A DNA stretch of 64,000 nt from Streptomyces noursei ATCC 11455 (GTDB taxonomy: Bacteria; Actinomycetota; Actinomycetes; Streptomycetales; Streptomycetaceae), in assembly GCF_001704275.1 (NCBI RefSeq), contig NZ_CP011533.1, forward strand, positions 9,734,001 to 9,798,000. The letters are read 5' to 3'. The position numbers and the translations under genes are program-made. This document shows, in pieces, positions 7,468 through 15,772 of this stretch. Each line of letters begins with the position of its first letter. Within the stretch, counting starts at the first letter, position 1. The notes under the pieces were generated by a model. The model was not told the origin of the DNA and ran no database searches. It was given only the letters and a program-made list of their open reading frames with translations.

Positions 7468-10113
7468 CTAGGCATCGGTGTGCGAGGTTGGCAGTTCGTC
7501 ATCGATCGGATCGGATCCACCGGCGTGCGTCGCCCCATGAGCCTTGCTCAACGACACTTTCTGTGTGTGCCTGTTCGCCTTCACTCCCTTCAGGAATTCC
7601 TCAACGAAGGCTTCGTGCTGTTGCACTTCTTCGCACAACTCGGCTTGTGGACGGGACCGTAGGTTGGCGTCTATGGCTGCCCGCAATGCTCGCAGCTGCC
7701 CGGGGCGAGCGAGATCATCGAAGAGTTCGCTGAGCTGCGGCCCACGAATGAGGAGGGGGCCGACCCGACGGCCATCCACCGTGAGAGTGACGTAGTGGTG
7801 ATAGCGAGGGAGATCGGCAATCTCGACGAGGTCGACGGAGCCCCACTCCCTGGCCACGATGCCGACTGCCTCAACTGATCCAGCGGTTGAGGAGATCACC
7901 GAGGCATTCTGCATCAGGCTCTCTCGCGTGGCGGCAGAGACCCGTTGAAGCAGCTGTGTCATGGCATGCAGTCGGATGCCGAACTTCCGCAACTCCTCGC
8001 TGACCTGCGCAATGACGCTGGAGGAAGCCGCGTCGATGCTGATCAGCTCGTCCACGAAGGCATGGAACGGACGACGTTCACGCTCGGGCAGATCGCGACG
8101 CGAGAGTCCGGCCCGGAAGAAGTCAGCGAACATCAGCGAGAGCAACAGTCGGTCCGTCGGGCCACTTGCCGAGGGGCAAACCCAAACAAGTTTTCCGCTG
8201 TCCATCGCCTCACGGAAGTCAAAGGTACTCGTTGGGCTGCCCAGGAAAGCTCGCGTAACGGGATTGGCATACAGTCGCTCCAATGGGTTGACCACTGGTG
8301 CGGGGGAGTCAGGGGGATACGTCGGGAAAACGACACGCCACCATTCGCCGACTTTTCTGTCCACGGCCCGCAGCACCTGTTCGCGCCACGAAGGATTGGT
8401 CAAAAGAGTCCGGATCTGAAAGAGCGTTGCCTGCCGTGACGGCGCGTTCTCCTCAAGAGCCCTGACGTTGAACGCTACAAGCAACTCCACTGATTTGGTC
8501 AGCAATGTCAACGCTCGCGGGTGCGTTGCATCATTCCACCCCAGAGTCCCAGCGACGGCATCAGTGACAGTGCGCACCACCTCGTCTGGTCTTTGCCCCC
8601 GCTCCAGACTCAAGATGTTCCACGTCCCCATCGGCGTACGCCCCCCGAGCCGACCCGTCAAGTCCAGGCACACCAGCCGCTTCATGATCGGATCGTGCGC
8701 AAGATAGGGGGCGGCACTGCGCAGAGAGTCACCGTGGGGGTCGATGAACATCCCTGCTTCGCCGGCGTGCGCAAGGCCGACAAACTGGCACAGTGCTTGC
8801 TCCGTCTTGCCGTAGGTGCTCTTGCCGACACGCAAGCTGAAGAGCGTCTCGCTCAGCCGCGTGCCGAGCAAGCGGTCCCTCCCATCTGGGCCCGGGTACC
8901 AACCGTGCACCATCAGCTCCTGCGCCGAAGAGCTTCCCGGCACGTACGTAGGCACCTCGCCAGGCAGAACGGGGAGCACGCAGTGCATCGTCGGTGGCTT
9001 GAGAAGCCCAGCGATCTCGGTCACGCGCACCCACGACGAATGGCCCCTGATCTGGGCTGTCGCCCATCGCTTGTCAAAGCCCTTACGAAGCAACCGGTGG
9101 TCGGGGCCGAACCGAATCGGCCCCAGCCGCTGACCTGTGTGGATCAAACGATTGGTGCCCGCAAACACGTCCAGGGCAGCAGCGATCTGCCCGATCCGTT
9201 GCTGAGCCCGCCCGTCTTGGTTGGACAGGGCTCGCACCAGGATCTGCACGCGCACCAGGCCAGCCGGATCCTGCAATTTGCCCAGCACCTTGCCGCGGTC
9301 CACCGGCCGTGGTCGGTGAGGCACCGAAAGTCGCGTTCGCGACTCCTCGTGGCCAAAGGAAACCAGGTTCGCAAGCGCCGTACGCCAACCTTCCTCGACC
9401 CGCATGGAGGCGTTCTGCTCCTGTTGCGCCGCGCGGATCGCCTTCTGGCGAGCTTCGGCCAACAACGTCCAACGACGTAGCTGCAATTGCCAGACGGGGA
9501 TGCGCTGGATGTCGAGGCAGATTTCAACTCGGTCACCGAGGTCCGAGCGAACGGTTGCCAGCGCATCGACGAGTGGCTGCAGTGGGTCTGGTTGGAGCGG
9601 CACCTCGCGCAGGTACGCAGCCGGTGATCCACGGACTATGAACTCTGCACGGGCAGTGTGCTTGGCTTTCTTGCCCCGCGGGGCAGGCGTAGCCCGGACG
9701 GCCTGGACGCCGCGGTACGGAGTGGTGACCAGCAGGTGGCGGGCAGCCGCAGGGCCCTCCACCCTGAAGTCCAGCGGGCGGCTGCCATCGGCCGTCATGC
9801 GGAGCCGAGCCGTTTTCGCCCTGCGGGGAACCCACCACGGACCACTCATGGCCACGCGAGCAAGCAACGTGGCATAGCGCCAGATTTCCTCGTCATTGGT
9901 CTGAAAAGTCTTGCCCGGTATGAGGCGGACAGCCGCCCGCCGGCGAGACGCCTTGTCCGCCAAACGCGTCCGCACCGCCTCGAAGGCGATCCAGACAACT
10001 GCTCCCACGCAGCAGAGCAGGATCAGATGGCTGCTGGCCCACGTGACAGTGGCGACGACAGCACCGACAAGGCCCGTCCCCGCGGTCCATAGAGAAGAGG
10101 CATAGCTGATCAT
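7468..10113 (-). CDS. VirD4-like type IV coupling ATPase
   Basis: 881 residues. Two hydrophobic segments at the N-terminus (about 10-45) anchor the protein. The ATPase domain shows Walker A GKSTYGKT (about 430-437), FIDPHGDS downstream, Walker B HAFVDEL (about 684-690) and a motor-like segment RKFGIRLHAMTQLLQR. Together these match coupling proteins that bring DNA or relaxosomes to the type IV channel. The ATG at 10113 overlaps the stop of the preceding gene by 4 nt. The tail (after about 840) is charged and probably disordered. It is the last gene of the first type IV block. Confidence 0.8.
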   Translation of the reverse strand: MISYASSLWTAGTGLVGAVVATVTWASSHLILLCCVGAVVWIAFEAVRTRLADKASRRRAAVRLIPGKTFQTNDEEIWRYATLLARVAMSGPWWVPRRAKTARLRMTADGSRPLDFRVEGPAAARHLLVTTPYRGVQAVRATPAPRGKKAKHTARAEFIVRGSPAAYLREVPLQPDPLQPLVDALATVRSDLGDRVEICLDIQRIPVWQLQLRRWTLLAEARQKAIRAAQQEQNASMRVEEGWRTALANLVSFGHEESRTRLSVPHRPRPVDRGKVLGKLQDPAGLVRVQILVRALSNQDGRAQQRIGQIAAALDVFAGTNRLIHTGQRLGPIRFGPDHRLLRKGFDKRWATAQIRGHSSWVRVTEIAGLLKPPTMHCVLPVLPGEVPTYVPGSSSAQELMVHGWYPGPDGRDRLLGTRLSETLFSLRVGKSTYGKTEQALCQFVGLAHAGEAGMFIDPHGDSLRSAAPYLAHDPIMKRLVCLDLTGRLGGRTPMGTWNILSLERGQRPDEVVRTVTDAVAGTLGWNDATHPRALTLLTKSVELLVAFNVRALEENAPSRQATLFQIRTLLTNPSWREQVLRAVDRKVGEWWRVVFPTYPPDSPAPVVNPLERLYANPVTRAFLGSPTSTFDFREAMDSGKLVWVCPSASGPTDRLLLSLMFADFFRAGLSRRDLPERERRPFHAFVDELISIDAASSSVIAQVSEELRKFGIRLHAMTQLLQRVSAATRESLMQNASVISSTAGSVEAVGIVAREWGSVDLVEIADLPRYHHYVTLTVDGRRVGPLLIRGPQLSELFDDLARPGQLRALRAAIDANLRSRPQAELCEEVQQHEAFVEEFLKGVKANRHTQKVSLSKAHGATHAGGSDPIDDELPTSHTDA

Positions 10114-10952
10114 GAAACGGGCTCCCAACGATTCGGATGGCCAGGAACTGGACGGAACGACAACTGGGCCAGGCGTCCGTCGCGTCGATCACCAGACGGG
10201 TCCGTGGCGGCCCAAACCAACCGGACATCGACCAGCCCACTGCCGGCTCTTCGAGCGATGCCGGCCTGGATTCGCACATCGCGGTACACGGAACGACCGC
10301 CCCCTGCCGCAGGTCCACTGGAGCCGAAATACTTCGGCCACCGCTCACGCCCACGGCCAGTAACGTCGGCTTCCCACACCTGCATGCCAAGCTGAACGAG
10401 CCGGGCCTCCAAGGATCGGGGCAGGTCGGGGGGCGAGCTGCGATCGAGCAGGCGTTGGACGGCGGCGTCGCCGGCCGGCCCATCTCCTGGGACCGGAATC
10501 CCGCCAGTGACACGGTTGGGGGGCACTGTCTGGTGAGGCGAGGACGGGCTCGGCCTCTTCGACTCAGTGCTCCAAGGAACCGCAGTCGCAGCCCCGCCAG
10601 CCGCTAGAGGCTGGGCGGGGGCGCGGACCAGAAGGGTCAGGCCGAGGACCGCGAACCCGGAAGCCAGCGCTATCGGCCCCCAAGGCCAGCGGCGTTGCAA
10701 CGCTGCGGTGGAGGATCCCGCCCCTCGAACTCGATTGGACGGTGAACTGCGCACTCGCGGCGTCTTTTCCACGCTGTGGCCGAGCCAAGGCCGCCCAGCC
10801 ACATCCGGCGCGTCACCAGGACGGGACCGAGATGGCCGGGAGGATGCCCCCGACCGCGTAGCCTGCACGCGGACACCCGGTCGCACACGACGATCGACGT
10901 GACGATACGGACCAGCCGGATCAACGGAGTACCTGGGCCTGGTGTGTTCCAT
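10110..10952 (-). CDS. Single-pass membrane protein of the transfer operon
   Basis: 280 residues with a long basic, Pro/Arg-rich cytoplasmic N-terminus (about 85 residues), one membrane helix (PIALASGFAVLGLTLLV) and an extracytoplasmic domain of about 165 residues rich in strands (YRDVRIQAGIARRAG, LVDVRLVWAATDPSG). The layout is that of VirB8/TcpC-like or VirB10-like channel components. No family motif decides between them. Its ATG overlaps the stop of the NlpC/P60 gene (TGATG) and its own stop overlaps the VirD4 start, so it is fully embedded in the operon. Confidence 0.6.
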   Translation of the reverse strand: MEHTRPRYSVDPAGPYRHVDRRVRPGVRVQATRSGASSRPSRSRPGDAPDVAGRPWLGHSVEKTPRVRSSPSNRVRGAGSSTAALQRRWPWGPIALASGFAVLGLTLLVRAPAQPLAAGGAATAVPWSTESKRPSPSSPHQTVPPNRVTGGIPVPGDGPAGDAAVQRLLDRSSPPDLPRSLEARLVQLGMQVWEADVTGRGRERWPKYFGSSGPAAGGGRSVYRDVRIQAGIARRAGSGLVDVRLVWAATDPSGDRRDGRLAQLSFRPVPGHPNRWEPVS

Positions 10953-12061
10953 CAGATCACCCGAGCCCCGCCGGCGAACCCGTCCTGCCAGACAGCCTCG
11001 CGGCGGACCATACTTCCAGGACGGGGAGAGTCGAGCATCTGTCCGGACCCCAGATAGATGGCGACGTGATAGATCGACGAGTCCGTCCCGTACCCGAAGA
11101 ACACCAGATCACCGGGGTGCAAGGCAGCTAGCCCCTGACTGGCGGGTATCCGTCGGCCGACCTGGGCCTGGGCAGCTGCCGTGCGAGGGAGCTGAACGCC
11201 GACCTGCGCGAATGCGAACTGAGTCAACCCCGAACAGTCGAACCCCTTGATGGAGGCTCCAGACTTTCCCCCCGGTGAGCAGCAGATACCTGTAGTTGCT
11301 CCGCTGGCGTTGCCGCCACCCCATGAGTACGGCATGCCGAGCTGGGACAGCGCTGCCTCGATGACGTTCTTCGCCGAGCCGGTCGCCGACATTGGCGACG
11401 TGGACTTCGAATCGAGCTGGGCATACCGGCTGATCCAACCGGTGACCTCCGAGACGTACGCCTCCGAGTGGTTGTAGGAGTACACCGCATCGTGGAGCTG
11501 GCGTGCGTCGGCCAAGTTCCGGCCTTGCCCGCACAGGTAGACAGCGGCGCTCAGCGCCGCATCATCAGCGTTCTGAGGATCCTTTCGACCATCCGCATTG
11601 CCGTCCTGGCCACTGCTCGACCAGGTCGAGGGCATGAACTGAAACGGCCCGACAGCACGCTCTGCGGTGGGGTCACCGTCGTACTTTCCGCCGTCGGTAT
11701 CGGCGAAGTACTGCGTGTTTCCTCCCACCCCACTTCCCGTCAACCGAGGCCCGTAGATGGGCGGACTGATGGTCCCGTCATCAGCGATGGTGTGGCCAGC
11801 GGCATGATTGGACTCCACCTTGGCGATGCCGGCCACCACGGCCCATGTCATCCCTTGGCACTTCGGGACAACGGAGGCGACCTTCGCTGACGCATTCCGG
11901 TACGCCTGCAACATGCGCGCAGGAATGTCGGGGGCCGCCGCGGCTGCCGCAGACATCGTCGTATCCTGCCGCGGCTTGTTGCTGGCCACCACGATCAGGC
12001 CCAGTGGTATCCCGAACAGCAACAGTCCGAACAGCACGACCAGGCATCCAAGCTTCTTCAC
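10952..12061 (-). CDS. Cell-wall enzyme: lytic transglycosylase plus NlpC/P60
   Basis: 369 residues. An N-terminal membrane helix (CLVVLFGLLLFGIPLGLIVV) is followed by a transglycosylase-like domain with the catalytic-Glu context AKVESNHAAG (Glu about 83) and GPFQFMPSTW. The C-terminal NlpC/P60 domain has GFDCSGLTQ (Cys about 276), the following HPGDLVFF, and YHVAIYLG (His about 332). Such two-domain hydrolases (VirB1/TcpG-like) open peptidoglycan locally for conjugation channels in Gram-positive bacteria. The GTG start overlaps the VirB6-like stop. Confidence 0.88.
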   Translation of the reverse strand: MKKLGCLVVLFGLLLFGIPLGLIVVASNKPRQDTTMSAAAAAAPDIPARMLQAYRNASAKVASVVPKCQGMTWAVVAGIAKVESNHAAGHTIADDGTISPPIYGPRLTGSGVGGNTQYFADTDGGKYDGDPTAERAVGPFQFMPSTWSSSGQDGNADGRKDPQNADDAALSAAVYLCGQGRNLADARQLHDAVYSYNHSEAYVSEVTGWISRYAQLDSKSTSPMSATGSAKNVIEAALSQLGMPYSWGGGNASGATTGICCSPGGKSGASIKGFDCSGLTQFAFAQVGVQLPRTAAAQAQVGRRIPASQGLAALHPGDLVFFGYGTDSSIYHVAIYLGSGQMLDSPRPGSMVRREAVWQDGFAGGARVI

Positions 12062-14442
12062 GGCAGCCTCCTCCCGCGCCAGAGGTGGTTACGAAGAGAG
12101 GCACCGCGCGACCTGACCCAGTTCTGTACCCGATCGCTTCGACCGCGGGTGATGCGCCGCATCCCGTTACGGGACAGCGAGCCCCAGTTCTCCCGAGCCT
12201 TGGTGTAGTGGTCCAGCTGTCGATACATCTCCCTGGTGAAGTCGCTCCTGCGGCGATGCAGCCGTTCCCACCCAGCGGGCAAGCCGACCGTGGTGTGCCA
12301 TGCCACGCGCGCCGCGCCCAGCAGCACCCGGCCGCCGCGTGTGCGCGAGACACGCTCTCGCAGGCGTTGACCGACGGGTCGAACCTCATTGGGCCGCTCG
12401 GAGAGGATCTCGCCCGTCCGCGGGTCGAAGGCCAGCTGACCACCCCGCGTCCTTCCGGGTGCATTGGTGCCATCGCGACCGCGGGGCCCATTGCCCGCCG
12501 CACCGTCTCGCCAGTTTGGCTCGCGCGGTGGGCCAACCCAGGCCAGTTGGGCTGCTCGCAGCGGCACTGACAACGGAGCCGCTGCGCGGCGGACCTCCGC
12601 ACGTGCTTCGCCCAGAGCCGACATTGGATTTCCGGGCAGACCCGCTGTGTCTGACAGAGCTGCGATGCCCGAGGCGAGCTTTGCCCGCCGCATGGCCAGC
12701 GCTGCATGGGCAGGAGAGGCACCACTGCGAGCCAAAGAGACCGAGGCGCTGGGGGGGATGCCTCCGGATCCGCGCCCGCCGGCACCGGCAGCTGCCAGAG
12801 CCATTCCCATCCCCGCAGCTTCGTCGCCCATCATGTGAGTACCGCCGACCTTGGCGAAGCGCATCCAGGACGCGAAGGCATGGCCGAGGTTGCTGCCCCT
12901 AGCCACCATCCGGCGATGCAGCACGACGGCGGTCACTGCCAACGCATCGAGCAGCACGAGGCGTTCGATCAAGGCGGTGTCCTCCGACTCCAGCAACGTC
13001 CGGGCGGCTACGCCGAAGAGCGGGATGAACACAGAGACGCAGAACAGCACGACCGTGGAAGAGGCGAAGACGCCGACCCATCGCCAGAGCATCATCCTGT
13101 TCGGCCCCGGCAACAGTGCCACCACGAACACCACATAGGTGGCGCAAGCCGCGAGCACGCAGGCGAACTGTGCGGCAACCATCGCAAATGCCATCGCGGT
13201 TACGACTGCAGCCATCACCAACGCTGCTACAAGCACACACAATGCGCCCAGAACCCGCTCCCACGTCATCGACGACATGTAAGCGGCGGCTGCCTCTCCC
13301 TCCGGCCCGTCCTTTTTCAACAGCTCCTCTTGCACCTTTCCATTGCCGCCGCCGGCGCCGTTGTCTTCCCGACACATCTCCATGCTCGGCTTCGGCAGGT
13401 CATCGCATTGCTCACTAAGGTTCTTGCTGCGTTGGCGGCACAGGGCAGCTACCTTTCCGTCCAACATGTCGCATGGATGCGCCGTCGGGTCCGCATCTCC
13501 AGTGACCAGGGCTGCTTGGTAGTCCTTGTACAAGGGACTGTCCTTGTCGATGCTCTGCCCGTACTGCAGGAGCTGGTAGGGCTGCACGATCAACACGTCA
13601 GTCAGGGTCTTAGTGATCGGACGGGATACATCCTCTGAAACCGGTTCCGTCCTGCCGTTGATACACAGATCGCGCGCAGGGCCGATCATGTACTTGCACG
13701 ACTCCGCGCGCTTCTTCTCCTTCTTCTCCGCTTCTTTCTTTTCCTTTTCCGGAATGCCGCTTCGTTCGCAGATGTCCTTCGCTGGGCCCATCAGGTTGCA
13801 CGGATCATTGGGATCATCCTTGGGCTCCGAGGTCGCCTTCGTCGTGATTGCAGCGGCTTCCAATGCGGCGCGCTGAGCCTGATGCAACGGCCCATTCTGT
13901 CCGAGCATCACATCGGGTCGCACCAGCGATGTAGCTCCGATGGCAGCGATCAACAGTGTCACCAGGATCTCTCCGAGACCACGCCCTGCACGGCCACGCG
14001 CCACCATGAACAGACCAAAAGCAAAAGCCCATGCAGTGAAGAGACCTGCCAAACCCAGAGGAGTGACGATATTTTGCGCATAGGCGTCAGCAACCCGCTG
14101 GGATGTCGATGCAAGCCGATCGGTGATCGGAAACTTGTAGACCCAGTCGACGATCCAGCATGCGTACCCGGTGACCAGGCGAGCCAGAGCGAACATGCCG
14201 CTGGCCATAAACCGCATCACGGTATCCGAGATGCCATTGCCCCCACCGGTCAGTTCGTAGAACGACGACGGAATGCCCTCGGGCGTCTTGATGTTGCTGA
14301 ACGGGCCGAGCAGGCCCCCGTCATCGGCTGCCAACGACTGTGGGCCCGTACCGTCAGCCGCCACCGCAGAGCTGGCCGCAGCGACCAGCAGGCCCCCTGT
14401 CACCCCGGCCAGGACCGCGCCGCGGCCAAACCACCGCCTCAC
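12058..14442 (-). CDS. VirB6/TrbL-like polytopic channel protein
   Basis: 794 residues. A signal-like N-terminus (ending AAASSAVAADG) is followed by membrane segments at about 80-100, 130-147 and 159-173, then a soluble loop from about 190 to 390, then a second membrane cluster at about 395-510 (VLGALCVLVAALVMAAVV and following). The tail is Gly/Arg-rich. Polytopic proteins of this size beside VirB4 and VirD4 genes usually form the inner-membrane channel. The loop carries four cysteine pairs in a repeated pattern (Cys215/225, 249/260, 324/335, 346/357), two of them around a GPA core, plus a Lys/Glu-rich patch at about 231-245. The GTG start overlaps the preceding stop. Confidence 0.7.
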   Translation of the reverse strand: MRRWFGRGAVLAGVTGGLLVAAASSAVAADGTGPQSLAADDGGLLGPFSNIKTPEGIPSSFYELTGGGNGISDTVMRFMASGMFALARLVTGYACWIVDWVYKFPITDRLASTSQRVADAYAQNIVTPLGLAGLFTAWAFAFGLFMVARGRAGRGLGEILVTLLIAAIGATSLVRPDVMLGQNGPLHQAQRAALEAAAITTKATSEPKDDPNDPCNLMGPAKDICERSGIPEKEKKEAEKKEKKRAESCKYMIGPARDLCINGRTEPVSEDVSRPITKTLTDVLIVQPYQLLQYGQSIDKDSPLYKDYQAALVTGDADPTAHPCDMLDGKVAALCRQRSKNLSEQCDDLPKPSMEMCREDNGAGGGNGKVQEELLKKDGPEGEAAAAYMSSMTWERVLGALCVLVAALVMAAVVTAMAFAMVAAQFACVLAACATYVVFVVALLPGPNRMMLWRWVGVFASSTVVLFCVSVFIPLFGVAARTLLESEDTALIERLVLLDALAVTAVVLHRRMVARGSNLGHAFASWMRFAKVGGTHMMGDEAAGMGMALAAAGAGGRGSGGIPPSASVSLARSGASPAHAALAMRRAKLASGIAALSDTAGLPGNPMSALGEARAEVRRAAAPLSVPLRAAQLAWVGPPREPNWRDGAAGNGPRGRDGTNAPGRTRGGQLAFDPRTGEILSERPNEVRPVGQRLRERVSRTRGGRVLLGAARVAWHTTVGLPAGWERLHRRRSDFTREMYRQLDHYTKARENWGSLSRNGMRRITRGRSDRVQNWVRSRGASLRNHLWRGRRLP

Positions 14443-14975
14443 CGCCGCCGCCGCGTCACGACGAGCGCGCCAGCCCCCGCCGTCAGGGCACCCAGGCCCA
14501 AGACCACGGTGGCCAGCCGCGCTTCCGCCGAGTCCCGGCTCGGAGCAGACGTTCGATGCCGGGTCGCGCGCAGGTGGCAGTACTCGCTCGCCGGCCCCAC
14601 GAGAAGGTCACACGGGTCACCGTCGAGCCGCGGGAGACGGGGCTGGCCGGACACCGGAGCAGCAGGCGAAAAAGCACGTCCTGTCTGAGGAAGCGCCAGA
14701 GACGACCACCCGGTGGTCCACGCAACTGCCGCCAGCGCCAAGCCCAACAAAACCACCGCCAGCAACACCAGCCCCCGCCCACCCCCATGGGTGCCCTGCT
14801 GAGGGCGAAGGCCAGGGCGACAGCGCAAGAAGGAACGTCGTGGAGCCCGGTGTCGACCACGCCTGCCCGAGGCTGTCCGCACGCCGGGAGCATCCGGTAG
14901 GCGCAGTCGAACACCGGGCGTCGCCGGCGTGCCGGCAGGGAAACGCTGACGCAGTCGACGAAACAGGGCGGGCAT
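14439..14975 (-). CDS. Two-TM protein, first gene of type IV block (ii)
   Basis: 178 residues: a very basic N-terminus of about 65 residues, membrane helices at about 69-88 (LVLLAVVLLGLALAAVAW) and 154-173, and a loop between them that should face outward. The loop contains PCDLLVGPASEYC (Cys122/133), the same Cys-pair motif as in the large protein encoded next. The ATG at 14975 has AGGAG at 7-nt spacing; the longer frame to 15011 lacks a ribosome site. It lies about 50 nt downstream of a direct-repeat operator array. Family not recognised. Confidence 0.6.
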   Translation of the reverse strand: MPALFRRLRQRFPAGTPATPGVRLRLPDAPGVRTASGRRGRHRAPRRSFLRCRPGLRPQQGTHGGGRGLVLLAVVLLGLALAAVAWTTGWSSLALPQTGRAFSPAAPVSGQPRLPRLDGDPCDLLVGPASEYCHLRATRHRTSAPSRDSAEARLATVVLGLGALTAGAGALVVTRRRR

Positions 14976-15023
14976 CGGCACTCCTGAGAACAGAGTTCGG
15001 GGATGCCCCAACGCTCGCCAGGT

Positions 15024-15089
15024 CGCTTACCACCCTGCTCACCAGCGAGTTCCTCACCCGTCACAAGGCCATCACGTCTGGCTGGTAAG
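15024..15089 (-). promoter_or_regulatory. Direct-repeat operator array A (type IV block ii)
   Basis: On the plus strand the array reads GCTTACCA (15,025-15,032), GCTCACCA (15,037-15,044) and CCTCACCC (15,052-15,059), followed by an inverted copy TGGTAAG at 15,083-15,089. The same order and spacing (12 bp, then 15 bp, then an inverted copy about 25 bp on) recurs upstream of the other type IV block at 23.8 kb, and a variant lies upstream of the replication-relaxation gene. Its place 50 nt before the first gene suggests a regulator-binding site that controls transfer genes. Confidence 0.6.
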
Positions 15090-15772
15090 AGGGAGGCCCG
15101 GCTGCTCACCAGGCGCCCTTCCGCGACTTACCACGCCCAGCTCAGCTGCCGCCCGCCAACGACGTACGCGTTCGGACCAACAGCCGAGCAAGCTTGCCTC
15201 GCCGGGCATCAAGACGCGGCTCGGCGGCTCGCCGGCTCGGCAACAACAACTCCATACGAGACCCGTCGGCTTGAGATTTATGTGCTGCCCGCAGTCCGAC
15301 TGGTCTGGGCCTTCGAATTCGACGAGGCTCTGGCTGAGCTGCTCCACCACGCTGCTCAGGCACTGCGCCAGGGGGCGCGCGGACATTGAACTTCGTGTCC
15401 GCGCGCGGCATGGCTGGAGGATGCCGAAGCCAGGGATGACGAGGGTGTGATCAGCCATATGCGGTGGGCCTTCGACCTGAATCCTGAACAGTTCGGCGGT
15501 GTTTGGTGCCCTTCTTATGGGGGACGAGTTCGCGCCCGAAGACGCCGCAGTCGAAGTCCATCTTGTCGGTGTCCACAGACCGTACGAACTGCACCGGCCT
15601 CTCATCGACGTCTCGGGCGCACAGGTCCTTACATGTAGCGGGTCTTCGGCGCTCTCCGCGGCTACCCGCGAGTCCCCTCCACATCGGTCCGGATCCCGAC
15701 GGCGGCGCATCGGTAAGACGGGCACCGCCGGGCCGCTCTCTCCGATCCCGTGCTCACAGGTGAGCGAATGGA
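15090..15772. other. Gap without a supported gene
   Basis: About 680 nt. Short open frames exist on both strands. A minus-strand frame at 15,451-15,684 (containing DTDKMDFDCGVFGREL) and a plus-strand frame beginning at 15,499 (MFGALLMGDEF) both have moderate codon bias, but neither has a clear ribosome site and I cannot choose between them. This may be the scar of the insertion that brought in the ABC/B2/Gp88 group. Confidence 0.35.
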
